Shown piece by piece: positions 18,551-26,863 of a DNA stretch of 52,146 bases. The position numbers and the translations under genes are program-made. The notes below the pieces were generated by a model. It made no database searches. It was given only the letters and a program-made list of their open reading frames with translations, and was not told the DNA's origin. The stretch lies in NCBI GenBank assembly GCA_024693505.1, contig JAILKU010000057.1, positions 1 to 52,146 of the forward strand, read 5' to 3'. Within the stretch, counting starts at the first letter, position 1. Every line of letters starts with the position of its first letter. This stretch comes from Bacteroidaceae bacterium (GTDB taxonomy: Bacteria; Bacteroidota; Bacteroidia; Bacteroidales; Bacteroidaceae).

Positions 18551-19398
18551 TACAGTTTCATAAGACGCTCCATCACCTCTTCCAGGGTTACTTCCTTATA
18601 ACGCTTATTGTTTACCTCGGTTCGCGTCTCCCAGTCATCGTCAGCCTTCACGTTACTCAGGTTAATGAGAGCCCTGACCGGCTTTTTGGGAAGGTTCACC
18701 TGGATTTGCATCTGCGAGGGGAAGTCCTTTTTCCCCAGCTGAGTGTGGGCCTGATATTGCCAGTCGAGCACGGCATCGTCCGCCTGCTTCCTGCTGGCCA
18801 CCGAGGTTTGTTTCACCAAGGCATCAGCCGCATCGGCCAGGAAGGTCAGCACCATCTGATGAGAGTCGGTATTGACCAGCTTCACGATGCCGTCGGCCAA
18901 GCTCTTCTGGAAGCGCTTTTCATCGGGCCTGGAACCCTTGTCGCCAAACAGGAACAGCTCATCCCAAAAGAGTGACTGGAAGGTATAGAAATCAATACCC
19001 GCCTCTTTCATAAACGGCACATCCTTATAGTCCACCTTCACATACTGCCGGCCCATACGATCCACAACCATCATATAATCGGGCGTCAGCTCCATACGTC
19101 CCACTTCCATAATGCCTAAAGCCACCAGGGACAGCTGGATGACGTCGTTGCGCTTCATGCGCAAAGTACCGCCCACGGAGACACTTTTGGTGCCAGAGGA
19201 AAGGTTGAGATTCATTTTGGACGTTACGTATTCTTCCGTCTGACGGTTCTGGTTTACATTTTCCACTATACGTGAAAGAGCGGCTTCGGCATTATTCACC
19301 GCACTGGGCAGCGTCGATCCGCCGCCAGTCATCGCCGACTTACGGCTGTGGCAGGAAGCCAGCAGCAAGCACAGGAGTATTGGAATTAGTCGTTTCAT
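18550..19398 (-). CDS. DUF4292 lipoprotein
   Basis: A 282-residue lipoprotein with lipobox LLLASC (Cys16). The body fits the DUF4292 family, which I recall as LolA/LolB-like in fold and found beside dut, TPR and M23 genes across Bacteroidales. Visible family features are an N-terminal stretch on mature outer-layer strands (GTLRMKRNDVIQLSLVALG) and a C-terminal VTLEEVMERLMKL. Its start overlaps the TPR gene by 4 bp, so the two are coupled. A role in lipoprotein or envelope assembly is plausible but unproven. Its stop codon abuts REP-like copy c. Confidence 0.8.
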   Translation of the reverse strand: MKRLIPILLCLLLASCHSRKSAMTGGGSTLPSAVNNAEAALSRIVENVNQNRQTEEYVTSKMNLNLSSGTKSVSVGGTLRMKRNDVIQLSLVALGIMEVGRMELTPDYMMVVDRMGRQYVKVDYKDVPFMKEAGIDFYTFQSLFWDELFLFGDKGSRPDEKRFQKSLADGIVKLVNTDSHQMVLTFLADAADALVKQTSVASRKQADDAVLDWQYQAHTQLGKKDFPSQMQIQVNLPKKPVRALINLSNVKADDDWETRTEVNNKRYKEVTLEEVMERLMKL

Positions 19399-21116
19399 TG
19401 TTCTGTAAGGATATATCGCTTCTTCTTTATCTTTTTACCTATGACGGGAGTACAGGTGTCGTCATTCTTCCTGACGGCCATTTGCCATAAGCGCAAAGCC
19501 TGTTCCACATCGCCCAGTTGGCTGTATATATCGCCTGCATGCTCTATGACGTTGCCCTGCAACGAGGGATCGGCCAGGATGGAGTCCTCTGGTTCCTCAG
19601 GATCAACTACCTTATCTATATATATACGTGCCTCTGTGTAGTTTTTTTTCATGAAAAGAATCCAGGCATACGTGTCCAGATAAGTCTTGTTCTTAGGCTC
19701 TGCCTTGATGGTTCTGTAGCTCATCTCCTCGGCCTGGTCCAGCCGTTCGCCCTGCAGGCTGAGGTAGTAGGCGTAGTTGTTGAGGCACGAGATATTGTCA
19801 TCTTTATATACCAGGGCCGAGTCATAGGCCTCAAAGGCCTGCTGCGTCTTATTCTGCTGATGGCAGAGGTCGCCCAAAATAGCAAACATGTCGGACACCA
19901 GTTGAGGCGATGCGTCTTCTTCGCGAGTGCGCAACCCCTGTTGAAAGACCTCCGCAGCCTCAGTAAGTTTCTTCTGCTGATAGAGCGAGACACCCAGGTA
20001 GTAGTGGAAAGCCAGCTCTTCAGGGAAGGCATTCACGCCGCGACGGCACAGGTCTTCTATGGCAGGAATGTCGTTTTTCTCCACATAGTATTGCAACAGG
20101 TGGGACATAGCCGCTTCGTTGGCAGGGTCAACCTCCAGTATCTTTTGCATGGTTTCTGCTACCGCATCATCGCCCTCCTTAGCATAGATTTGGTAAGCTG
20201 CCTTCAACGATAACAGTTGTGCATCCTGCTGAGGCATAGCCAGCACGGCATCAAAGGCCTTCTTCATGGGTTCCACCTGCGAGGCATCATTGCGCGCACG
20301 GTAGATGAAGTCCTTCATCATGGCCACCCGCAGTTCGCTGGGCGTAGAGAGGCTGTAGAGCAGCGAGTCGCGCAGGTGGTTGTAGCTGAGCGTATCGCCC
20401 TGTTCCTCGTAGTAGCCCAACAGTGCCAGTTTCAGGCTCTGATTGTCGGGCTCCTTCTGCTTCACGGTCTGAAAGATATCCCAGGCACGCTCCATCTCCC
20501 CGACCTGCTGATACTGGCGCCCCATGATGACGCGGTAGTTCATGTCGTGTGGAAACTCATCACAGAGCGACTGCAGTTCCTGAAAAGCCTTCTCCTTCTC
20601 CCCAAGATCCATATAAAGCGCAAATTTATCTACGCTAAGCTGACCCGACTTTCCCTCGAGCAACTCTATGCGCTCCAGGGCATCTATGGCTTTTTGCGTC
20701 TCGCCCTCAGACTTATAGATGTGCGCCAACTGAGACAACACATCCGAGCGACGTGTCTGGATGGCAGCCATCTTCTCCAAGACGGGCACGGCCTGTTTCA
20801 CGTCACGACGGTTCATGTAGATGCTGGCCAGCGTCTCCAAGTACCACGGATTGCCGGGATCCAGCTCTGTCGCACGGCGCAGCATAGCCGTGCCAAGACT
20901 GTCTTGACGCAGGTAGAACTGAATAAGGCTGAGGTTGTAGAGTGCCTCGGGCGCATCGGGATTGATGTCCAGACAATGCTGATACAGCTCGGCCGCTGAC
21001 GAGTAATCACCAGCCAGGCGACTCTTCTCAGCCTCCATATAGAAGTAGTCGAAGTTCGTCTGAGCCAAGCCCGCCAAGGCAGACCAAAGCACCATGATAA
21101 AAAGGGAGCACCTCAT
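19395..21116 (-). CDS. exported tetratricopeptide-repeat protein
   Basis: A 573-residue protein with a signal peptide (about 1-18, MVLWSALAGLAQ region) followed by TPR-type helical pairs almost throughout. Clear repeats include SRLAGDYSSAAELYQHCLDI, PEALYNLSLIQFYLRQ and PQLVSDMFAILGDLCHQQ. It is a periplasmic scaffold, probably for the neighbouring DUF4292 and EnvC-like proteins. It overlaps the DUF4292 gene by 4 bp and follows dut by 81 nt, a gap made up of a 10-bp tandem array. No enzymatic motif is visible. The partner is unknown. Confidence 0.85.
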   Translation of the reverse strand: MRCSLFIMVLWSALAGLAQTNFDYFYMEAEKSRLAGDYSSAAELYQHCLDINPDAPEALYNLSLIQFYLRQDSLGTAMLRRATELDPGNPWYLETLASIYMNRRDVKQAVPVLEKMAAIQTRRSDVLSQLAHIYKSEGETQKAIDALERIELLEGKSGQLSVDKFALYMDLGEKEKAFQELQSLCDEFPHDMNYRVIMGRQYQQVGEMERAWDIFQTVKQKEPDNQSLKLALLGYYEEQGDTLSYNHLRDSLLYSLSTPSELRVAMMKDFIYRARNDASQVEPMKKAFDAVLAMPQQDAQLLSLKAAYQIYAKEGDDAVAETMQKILEVDPANEAAMSHLLQYYVEKNDIPAIEDLCRRGVNAFPEELAFHYYLGVSLYQQKKLTEAAEVFQQGLRTREEDASPQLVSDMFAILGDLCHQQNKTQQAFEAYDSALVYKDDNISCLNNYAYYLSLQGERLDQAEEMSYRTIKAEPKNKTYLDTYAWILFMKKNYTEARIYIDKVVDPEEPEDSILADPSLQGNVIEHAGDIYSQLGDVEQALRLWQMAVRKNDDTCTPVIGKKIKKKRYILTEQ

Positions 21117-21139
21117 CGTCTTTTCTCTCTTTCTTTTAG

Positions 21140-21200
21140 CCTGGGAAATCCTGGGGTATCCTGGGAAGTCCTGGGAAATCCTAGTCCGTCCTAGTCCCTA
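21140..21200. repeat. 10-bp tandem array in the dut-TPR spacer
   Basis: Six units (CCTGGGAAAT, CCTGGGGTAT, CCTGGGAAGT, CCTGGGAAAT, CCTAGTCCGT, CCTAGTCCCT) run head to tail. The CTA at 21198-21200, at the dut-side end of the array, is the minus-strand TAG stop of dut, so the array begins exactly at the end of that gene. Confidence 0.88.
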
Positions 21201-21629
21201 TCTCCCCGTATGGCCAAAGCCGCCTGCGCCACGTTCTGTCTCGTCCAGCTGGTCCACCAGTTCCCACTCGGCCTGTTCATGACGGGCAATAACCATCTGA
21301 GCGATGCGTTCACCATCATTGATGACAAAGGGTTCCTCGGAGAGATTTGCCAAGATGACACACACCTCCCCACGATAGTCGGCGTCTATCGTACCGGGTG
21401 AGTTCAGCACAGTAAGGCCATGCTTCAAAGCCAACCCGCTGCGAGGCCTTACCTGTGCCTCAAAGCCTGGAGGCAAGGCAATGAAAAGTCCCGTTGGGAC
21501 GAGACGTCTCTGCATGGGTTCCAAAATGATAGGGCTTTCCAGATTAGCCCGTAAATCCACACCAGCCGACAGGGGAGTAGCATACTGTGGCAGGTCGTGG
21601 TGACTCTTGTTTATAATCTTTATCTTCAT
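21198..21629 (-). CDS. dut: dUTP diphosphatase (dUTPase)
   Basis: Hydrolyses dUTP to dUMP and pyrophosphate, keeping uracil out of DNA and feeding dTMP synthesis. The 143-residue length and motifs fit the homotrimeric family: GVDLRAN (motif 1), [10 protein letters not shown] (motif 2), [13 protein letters not shown] (motif 3, with the catalytic Asp), and the C-terminal P-loop-like [11 protein letters not shown] (motif 5). It sits between dgt and the TPR gene. Its TAG stop is part of a 10-bp array. Nucleotide cleaning beside envelope genes is a gene order I recall as common in Bacteroidales. Confidence 0.96.
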   Translation of the reverse strand: MKIKIINKSHHDLPQYATPLSAGVDLRANLESPIILEPMQRRLVPTGLFIALPPGFEAQVRPRSGLALKHGLTVLNSPGTIDADYRGEVCVILANLSEEPFVINDGERIAQMVIARHEQAEWELVDQLDETERGAGGFGHTGR

Positions 21630-21644
21630 AGTCTTTATAGTTTT

Positions 21645-21705
21645 AACTAGGACTTACTAGGATTAACTAGGGCGTCCTATGATATCCTAGGGTTTCCTAT
21701 TCCTA
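21645..21705. repeat. 10-bp tandem array in the dgt-dut spacer
   Basis: Units AACTAGGACT, TACTAGGATT, AACTAGGGCG, TCCTATGATA, TCCTAGGGTT, TCCTATTCCT fill the spacer. The end of the array supplies CTA at 21703-21705, the minus-strand TAG stop of dgt. The core is shared with the arrays at 21140 and 34856. Confidence 0.85.
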
Positions 21706-23055
21706 TATATTCGGCAGGCTCATGCCGTTTATCTTGCGGTAGAGGTCAAGGGCAAAGACGTCGGTCATGCCGCTGATGTAATCCAAGACAGCCATCAGGC
21801 GGCCATAGAGTGTGCGCGCCTTGATGTCGTACTGCGAGCTTACCTGGTTAATAAGCAGCTGAGAGAAGGCCTTGTCCGTGCTGGTGACGGCCTTCACCAT
21901 CATATCCGTCAGGGCTGTAATCACGCGGTAACCCGCAATCTCTATATCGACCACCTCCTTGCAGTGGTAGATCTTAGCTACGGCTGTGCGCGAGCAGGCT
22001 TCGTAGGCAGCGCGCGGCACATCACTCATCTTCCGGATGAGCGCGCCCTGGAAAGTACCGTCCAGAATGTCTTTTTCGTGTTCTACAAATACGCGAACGC
22101 ATTCCTGCTCCAGGCAGTTGATGACACAGGAGCGCAGATAAACGACCTGTTCGTTTGTGTCCTCCAAGCTCTGCATGCGTTCTACGATGCGATTGCGCTG
22201 TGCTCCCTCAAAGAAGTCCAGCAGCAGGCCTTTGGTTTCATCCGTAGTGAGGAGCTTCAGTTTGTGAGCATCCTCGATGTCCATAATCTGATAGCAAATG
22301 TCATCAGCGGCCTCAACCAGAAAGACCAGCGGATAGCGTGCGTAACGGAAACTCCCTTCCGGACTGTCAAGTTGGGGTATGCCTAATTCCCTGGCAATGC
22401 GACGGTAATCCTCTACCTCGCTGCGGAAGAAGCCGAACTTGCGCTTATCGCCTGCCAAGTCTGACGAGAAGGGATATTTTACAATGCTGGCCAGTGTGCT
22501 GTAGGTCATCACGAAACCGCCTTTTCGACGCCCCAGGAAATGGTGAGTCAGCAGGCGGAAGGCATTGGCGTTGCCCTCGAAGTGGATGAGATCATTCCAT
22601 TGGTCTGGCGTCAGGCAATCGTGTGTTTCGCGGCAGACATAACTCTGCAGGAACTGTCCCTCCCCTTCGCTGAAGTAGGTGCCGATGGCACGCTCGCCGC
22701 TGTGCCCGAAAGGCGGATTGCCCAGGTCGTGGGCCAGACAGGCCGCGCTGACGATACTGCCCAGTTCGGTAAAGTGTGTATCGCGCAGTTCGGGATGGCG
22801 CTCCAGCAAGAGGCGGCTCACATCGTTGCCCAGACTACGTCCCACGCTACTCACCTCGAGGCTGTGCGTCAGACGATTGTGCACGAAGATAGTCCTGGGA
22901 AGCGGGAATACCTGCGTCTTGTTCTGCAGGCGGCGGAACGGAGCCGAGAAAATCAAGCGGTCATAGTCACGCTGGAACTCCGTCCGGTCATCCTTGCGCT
23001 GTGGCTGACCCTCCTGACCTAACCTCTTATTGGAAAGCAGTTGTGACCAGTCCAT
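21703..23055 (-). CDS. dgt: deoxyguanosinetriphosphate triphosphohydrolase-like HD protein
   Basis: An HD-domain enzyme that removes triphosphate from dNTPs, typically dGTP. From ATG 23055 it has 450 residues. The metal ligands are H64 (RLTHSLEVSSVG), H109-D110 (AACLAHDLGNPPFGHSGE) and a later Asp in VEAADDICYQIMDIED. The family signature RRLQNKTQVFPL is at 41-52. The upstream frame continues, but ATG 23055 lies 4 nt after the glsB stop and begins with the usual MDWSQLLS, so I prefer it. Dgt and Dut together point to dNTP pool control. Confidence 0.93.
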   Translation of the reverse strand: MDWSQLLSNKRLGQEGQPQRKDDRTEFQRDYDRLIFSAPFRRLQNKTQVFPLPRTIFVHNRLTHSLEVSSVGRSLGNDVSRLLLERHPELRDTHFTELGSIVSAACLAHDLGNPPFGHSGERAIGTYFSEGEGQFLQSYVCRETHDCLTPDQWNDLIHFEGNANAFRLLTHHFLGRRKGGFVMTYSTLASIVKYPFSSDLAGDKRKFGFFRSEVEDYRRIARELGIPQLDSPEGSFRYARYPLVFLVEAADDICYQIMDIEDAHKLKLLTTDETKGLLLDFFEGAQRNRIVERMQSLEDTNEQVVYLRSCVINCLEQECVRVFVEHEKDILDGTFQGALIRKMSDVPRAAYEACSRTAVAKIYHCKEVVDIEIAGYRVITALTDMMVKAVTSTDKAFSQLLINQVSSQYDIKARTLYGRLMAVLDYISGMTDVFALDLYRKINGMSLPNI

Positions 23056-23059
23056 CCGC

Positions 23060-24049
23060 TCAATTCTTGGGTTTGTAGAAGATGCGGTTGGCACCACTTG
23101 TAATGTTCACCAGTTCGGGATGCTCGGCAGCAAACGTATCGATGTGGCGCATGCGCTTCTCCTGATATACCTCGTCCACGGAAATGAGGATACCTGTCTC
23201 TTCGACATCGCCAAAGCCGTAGTTGATGGCCGTGCCGAACATCTTCATGGTAGGACTCAGGCCCATATATGCATTCACCAGAGGCGGAATGTTGTAGCCC
23301 AGCTTACGCACCTCGCGGTTCAGGATACGATAGTCGCGACGGAAGTCCTCTTCGCAGAAGAGCTCGGCCAGTGCCGTGGGATCGCTCTCGATATGCAGGG
23401 GCTTCATCGGTTCGATGAGGTGCTCGGGATCGGCAAAGTGCTTGTTCAGGAAAAACAGGATCATGTCGCGTGCCGTGCGGTCGTAGCTGGGATACATCGT
23501 CACCTTGCCGAAGAAGTAGCGGGCATTGGGCTTGATGACAAACAGGGCGCCCAGGCCGTCCCACAGGTTGTCCAGCGCAAAGATGGCCTTCGTGCCCATT
23601 CGCGTGCTCTGGTAGTCCAGGGTCACGAAGCTGCGCCCCAGCTCGATGGTATAGGGCATGTAGTCGCGCAGGAACGTTTCCGAGAAGCGGAACATGTGGC
23701 TTGTGGCCAGGATGGGCTGTCCGTTCTCGTCGTAGCGGGCCTCATTACCTAAAAGATAGCGGTAGCCGCCGAGGATTTCCTGAGCCTCGGGGTCCCAAAC
23801 GAAGAGTTGCTTGTAGGGGTTCTCGCAAGTGTCGAACTCATCCAAATCGAGGCTCTTACCTGTACCGCCGCCGGCTGCACGGAATGCTTCCTCGCGCAGG
23901 CGTCCCAACTCTCTCACCACATTCGGAGAGTCTTGCCAAGTTACTACATAGACCTCGTTTCCACTCTTGTTGGTCATTCTGAGCCGCTTGTCGGGGGTCA
24001 ACTCCTTCAACAGCAACTCTCTAGGTACTTTTGGTATTATATCTTCCAT
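23060..24049 (-). CDS. glsB: GNAT-like N-acyltransferase, probable GlsB for glycine lipids
   Basis: A 329-residue protein of the 'putative hemolysin' / ornithine-lipid OlsB-like acyltransferase group. Recognisable segments are LREEAFRAAGGGTGKSLDLD, YKQLFVWDPEAQEILGGYR and ELGRSFVTLDYQ. In Bacteroides thetaiotaomicron the adjoining pair GlsB/GlsA makes N-acyl and then N,O-diacyl glycine lipids, and the arrangement here, with an O-acyltransferase gene directly upstream, is the same. It therefore probably transfers a 3-hydroxy-acyl chain to glycine at the inner face of the membrane. The assignment rests on family and context. Confidence 0.82.
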   Translation of the reverse strand: MEDIIPKVPRELLLKELTPDKRLRMTNKSGNEVYVVTWQDSPNVVRELGRLREEAFRAAGGGTGKSLDLDEFDTCENPYKQLFVWDPEAQEILGGYRYLLGNEARYDENGQPILATSHMFRFSETFLRDYMPYTIELGRSFVTLDYQSTRMGTKAIFALDNLWDGLGALFVIKPNARYFFGKVTMYPSYDRTARDMILFFLNKHFADPEHLIEPMKPLHIESDPTALAELFCEEDFRRDYRILNREVRKLGYNIPPLVNAYMGLSPTMKMFGTAINYGFGDVEETGILISVDEVYQEKRMRHIDTFAAEHPELVNITSGANRIFYKPKN

Positions 24050-24056
24050 ACAAACG

Positions 24057-24100
24057 CTATTATTTCTATTACTCCTAGTTACTCTAGTCCGTCTAGTCTA
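24057..24100. repeat. 9-bp TAG-led tandem array in the glsA-glsB spacer
   Basis: On the minus strand the units TAGACGGAC, TAGAGTAAC, TAGGAGTAA and TAGAAATAA run head to tail, flanked by further TAGs. The unit is 9 bp, not 10 bp, but the TAGGA-like core recalls the 10-bp arrays. Confidence 0.75.
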
Positions 24101-24105
24101 TCCGG

Positions 24106-24933
24106 TTAATCTATTTCATATACTTTATCCTCAACCCACAGGGCCCACTCCGAGAGCGAGCGGCTTTTGTCGAAGGTCTGCCAGGGGATGGGCTTGCCTA
24201 TCTTAACGGTATATTGGCCGCCCTGACTGCGATACATCTCATCGGGCAGCAAGGCCATGGCAAAGTTCGGCAGATGCAGACGCTTGCACCAGCGGGCCAC
24301 ATTATAGAAGCGCGAACTGTTCTGCCCGATGAAATGAATGGGCACGACGTCGTGCTGGTGCTGCACGCTCTTCTGAATAAAGGCCTTGCCCCAAGGCAGG
24401 TCGTGGATGCTGCCATCGTCCTGTTTGCGACTACACAGGCGGCCAGGGAACATGATGACGTGGTTCTCGCCCGAAAAGATAGCCTCTACGTTCTCTGAAA
24501 GGCTACGCGACTGATGCCCGCCGATGATATTCACCGGCACACACAACGGAGCCAGTCCCTTCAGGTTCATCAGCAGGTCGTTCACCAGATATTTTATCTT
24601 ACCGTCATACTGCTCGCCCAGCACCCAGCCCAATGTCACACCGTCTATGGCGCCCAATGGATGATTGCTTACGAAGGTGTACCAACGTCCGTCGTCAGGC
24701 AGGTTCTCCCGGCCCTCCACGTTTACCGTAACACCCAGGTAATCCAGTACGCCCTTACAGAAAGGCACACCTTCGAGACCTTGACGCAGATAGCCGTTGA
24801 TAAAGTCCTGGTGAACCAGCCGCTTCAGCATGTTGATAGCCCACTGAGGAATGAAGCGGGCCTTACTGCCTGCGCGACTTCGCACGATAGCATCCATATC
24901 TATCTCGCTGATGCCCTTTTTCTTTTCTTCCAT
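24106..24933 (-). CDS. glsA: lysophospholipid acyltransferase-like O-acyltransferase, probable GlsA
   Basis: A 276-residue PlsC-type acyltransferase. The catalytic motif is H91-x5-D97 (NHPLGAIDG), followed by a glycerol-binding-like FPGRLCSRK and, further on, VPIHFIGQNSSRF. In the glycine-lipid pathway GlsA adds the second acyl chain to the hydroxyl of N-(3-hydroxyacyl)glycine made by GlsB. I chose ATG 24933; an in-frame GTG 6 nt upstream is possible. A repeat array fills its whole leader back to the preceding gene. Confidence 0.8.
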   Translation of the reverse strand: MEEKKKGISEIDMDAIVRSRAGSKARFIPQWAINMLKRLVHQDFINGYLRQGLEGVPFCKGVLDYLGVTVNVEGRENLPDDGRWYTFVSNHPLGAIDGVTLGWVLGEQYDGKIKYLVNDLLMNLKGLAPLCVPVNIIGGHQSRSLSENVEAIFSGENHVIMFPGRLCSRKQDDGSIHDLPWGKAFIQKSVQHQHDVVPIHFIGQNSSRFYNVARWCKRLHLPNFAMALLPDEMYRSQGGQYTVKIGKPIPWQTFDKSRSLSEWALWVEDKVYEID

Positions 24934-24940
24934 ATTCACC

Positions 24941-25045
24941 TCTTGAACCTTGAACTTTTGAACCTTGAACTTTTGAACCTTGAACTTTTGAACCTTGAAC
25001 TTTTGAACCTCTTGAACTTCTTGAACCCTTTGAACCTCTTGAACC
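24941..25045. repeat. 16-bp and 9-bp TTGAACC/TTGAACTTT array
   Basis: About four copies of TTGAACCTTGAACTTT are followed by 9-bp variants (TTGAACCTC, TTGAACTTC, TTGAACCCT and similar). They fill the spacer between the small exported-protein gene and glsA exactly. On the minus strand the core is GTTCAA, as in the repeats within the HlyD, regulator and LytM-like genes. Confidence 0.9.
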
Positions 25046-25435
25046 TCAATTAATCGTCACCGGCCGGTTGTTGATGAAATAGCGGCCGCGTGGCAGACCG
25101 TTCAGCCAGTTGGTGCCCTTACTCAGGCGCATAGCCATGTAGAACGCACCGCTCTGGGTATAGATGGGCAGGATCTGGTTGTGGTCGCTCTGTATGCGCA
25201 GCAAACGGCCATGAACTTGCAACTGTACGGGATAAAGCGACATGCTCATCTTGCGCGGCCGCTCCATGTCGCTCAGCACATTGCGGGGAACCGTCAACGA
25301 GTCGGGCTGCAGCTTGCGGTCATCCGCCTGACGAGCCACGTCCTGTGACGCAGAAGCAGCATGAACAGCCGCGCTGACGAGCAGCAAACCCGCCAGCCAC
25401 AAAGCGAACCACCAGCCTTTACGTCCGAACAACAT
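25046..25435 (-). CDS. small exported protein of unknown function
   Basis: I do not recognise this 129-residue protein. It has a signal peptide (about 8-27, WFALWLAGLLLVSAAVHA) and a polar middle. A compact beta-rich C-terminal half follows (VQLQVHGRLLRIQS, then LPRGRYFINNRPVTIN). The ending resembles the last strands of Por-type tails, but the protein is far too short to be ordinary cargo. It has its own promoter and heads the glsA-glsB-dgt-dut-TPR-DUF4292-LytM series, so it could be transcribed with them. Confidence 0.65.
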   Translation of the reverse strand: MLFGRKGWWFALWLAGLLLVSAAVHAASASQDVARQADDRKLQPDSLTVPRNVLSDMERPRKMSMSLYPVQLQVHGRLLRIQSDHNQILPIYTQSGAFYMAMRLSKGTNWLNGLPRGRYFINNRPVTIN

Positions 25436-25461
25436 ATATTATCCCAATTTATTTTACCCTG

Positions 25462-25493
25462 CAAATTTACGCTATTTAAGGGAATCTGACAAG
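25462..25493 (-). promoter_or_regulatory. promoter at the head of the envelope/nucleotide operon
   Basis: On the minus strand, CTTG (25490-25493), a 20-nt spacer and TAAATTTG (25462-25469) fit the consensus. It would give a leader of about 20 nt before the small exported-protein gene. No comparable promoter was seen before glsA, glsB, dgt or dut. Confidence 0.65.
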
Positions 25494-25543
25494 AATTTTA
25501 CCGAAAAAGTTGGCTTTTCCCTTAAATTCCGTTTGTTTTAAGA

Positions 25544-26680
25544 CTATGCCCGTGCCTTCGCTCCGCGAAGCGCCATATATTCGTCCAGTCGGATGCCCTC
25601 CATCTTCTTGAAACAGGAACGTGCTGTAGCCACCGTACCAAAACCGGCATCAATCGACTCACCTACCGTTACCACTTCGCCCCGAAGAATCATTCTTTTC
25701 AGCTCTTCGATGCGGTAACGGTTAATGTATTCATGGACATTATTATGACCCTGGCTTCGCACGCTTTGGAGCACAAGGTGGCGATTCAGTCCTACCTCCC
25801 TGCACAGCTGGTCGCGGCCGAACGTACTCTCCGTCCAGGCCGCCCTGTTCTTCTGCATCCAGGCTTCCAGACGATGATAGCGCTGCAGGTTAGCCTCGTT
25901 GAAGTCCTCACGCTTATTCTTGCCGCTTTCCTCTGCTACAACCTCAGCCACCGGCGCTTCTTCAGCCATTTCCTCCATGCCCTCTATGGCCGGGCGCGGC
26001 AGACTCATGGCCATCGTCTCCAGCGCACGCAGCGACAGGTACATGTTCAGCAGCGTGAAGATGACCACATAGACCATCAGCAACGTGGGGTCGTAGACGA
26101 TGCACACCACCAGGTAGAACACGGCCGAGAGGCTCAGCACCATGCAGTAGCCCTTCAGATAGCGCGGCACGTTGGGGTGCCTCACCATCAGACGCGGCAG
26201 CATGAAGATATTGAAGACGTAGAACAAAGCCATCAGGAACGCGGCCAGACGCAGTAACATACTGAAGCTGAACAGGTGTTCGCGCACCTCGGCAAACGTG
26301 TAGAACTCCTCCATGTTCTCGCCCACCATAAAGGCCAGCAGGTAGATAATGATGAGCACAATGGCAGGCGAAGCGTACTTCCACATGCGCCCCCACTGCA
26401 GATAACCGGGCATGGGAATGCTCAGCGGATAGATACTCTGCAGGAAACAGCCCACCACCAGCATGATCATCATGATCGGATTCAGGATGCCAGGCTTGCC
26501 GTCGGGAATCATTCCGCTGCTGACAGCCGCGCCGATCAGTATGGCAGAGAAGATTCCGTCTATCCACGCAAGGCTCAGGTACTGCACCTTGTGGCGTGCA
26601 TAGAGTGCCATCACACAGGTCATAACCAAGTGCGCCATAGCACTGCAGGCCAACGTCAGAAGTATGGTATTTGCACCCAT
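25544..26680 (-). CDS. membrane-anchored AraC-family regulator
   Basis: The 378-residue protein has seven predicted membrane helices (about 4-28, 33-55, 64-88, 100-120, 138-162, 173-196, 199-222). An acidic linker (235-260) leads to a C-terminal AraC helix-turn-helix (about 270-372, VHEYINRYRIEELKRMI and ESIDAGFGTVATARSCFKKM). It is a one-component regulator whose DNA-binding part hangs from the membrane. The ligand is unknown; the 7-helix part probably senses something in the membrane or periplasm. It is transcribed divergently from the DUF6057-like gene, a possible target. Confidence 0.85.
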   Translation of the reverse strand: MGANTILLTLACSAMAHLVMTCVMALYARHKVQYLSLAWIDGIFSAILIGAAVSSGMIPDGKPGILNPIMMIMLVVGCFLQSIYPLSIPMPGYLQWGRMWKYASPAIVLIIIYLLAFMVGENMEEFYTFAEVREHLFSFSMLLRLAAFLMALFYVFNIFMLPRLMVRHPNVPRYLKGYCMVLSLSAVFYLVVCIVYDPTLLMVYVVIFTLLNMYLSLRALETMAMSLPRPAIEGMEEMAEEAPVAEVVAEESGKNKREDFNEANLQRYHRLEAWMQKNRAAWTESTFGRDQLCREVGLNRHLVLQSVRSQGHNNVHEYINRYRIEELKRMILRGEVVTVGESIDAGFGTVATARSCFKKMEGIRLDEYMALRGAKARA

Positions 26681-26709
26681 CGGCAGTTTCTTTTTGCGAT
26701 TTCAGAGAG

Positions 26710-26740
26710 CAAAAGTAGTAATAAAGAAGATATTCACAAA
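26710..26740 (-). promoter_or_regulatory. promoter of the AraC-type gene
   Basis: On the minus strand, TTTG (26737-26740), a 19-nt spacer and TACTTTTG (26710-26717) match the consensus. The ATG is 29 nt downstream of the -7 box. Confidence 0.7.
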
Positions 26741-26834
26741 GAAAAATGCCGAATTTATTCTTTTATCCGTCCGAAAGTGTCGGTATTTAAAAAAGATTTT
26801 AAGTCCTTTTGCACTCATTTAATCGATTTTTTCG

Positions 26835-26842
26835 TATTTTTG
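26835..26842 (+). promoter_or_regulatory. -7 element of the DUF6057-like gene
   Basis: TATTTTTG fits TAnnTTTG, 21 nt before the ATG. The nearest upstream TTTG (26808-26811) is 23 nt away, slightly too far, so the -33 element is uncertain. Confidence 0.5.
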
Positions 26843-26863
26843 CACCGCAATTACACAAATGAG

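Noticed and set aside
24941..25045. Coding sequence extending glsA upstream through the repeat
   Set aside because: The stretch is a pure short-unit repeat; a good ATG follows it at 24933.
26276..26863. N-terminal extension of the DUF6057-like protein
   Set aside because: The extra 196 codons overlap the divergent AraC-type gene and both promoters and read as low-complexity His/Arg-rich sequence.
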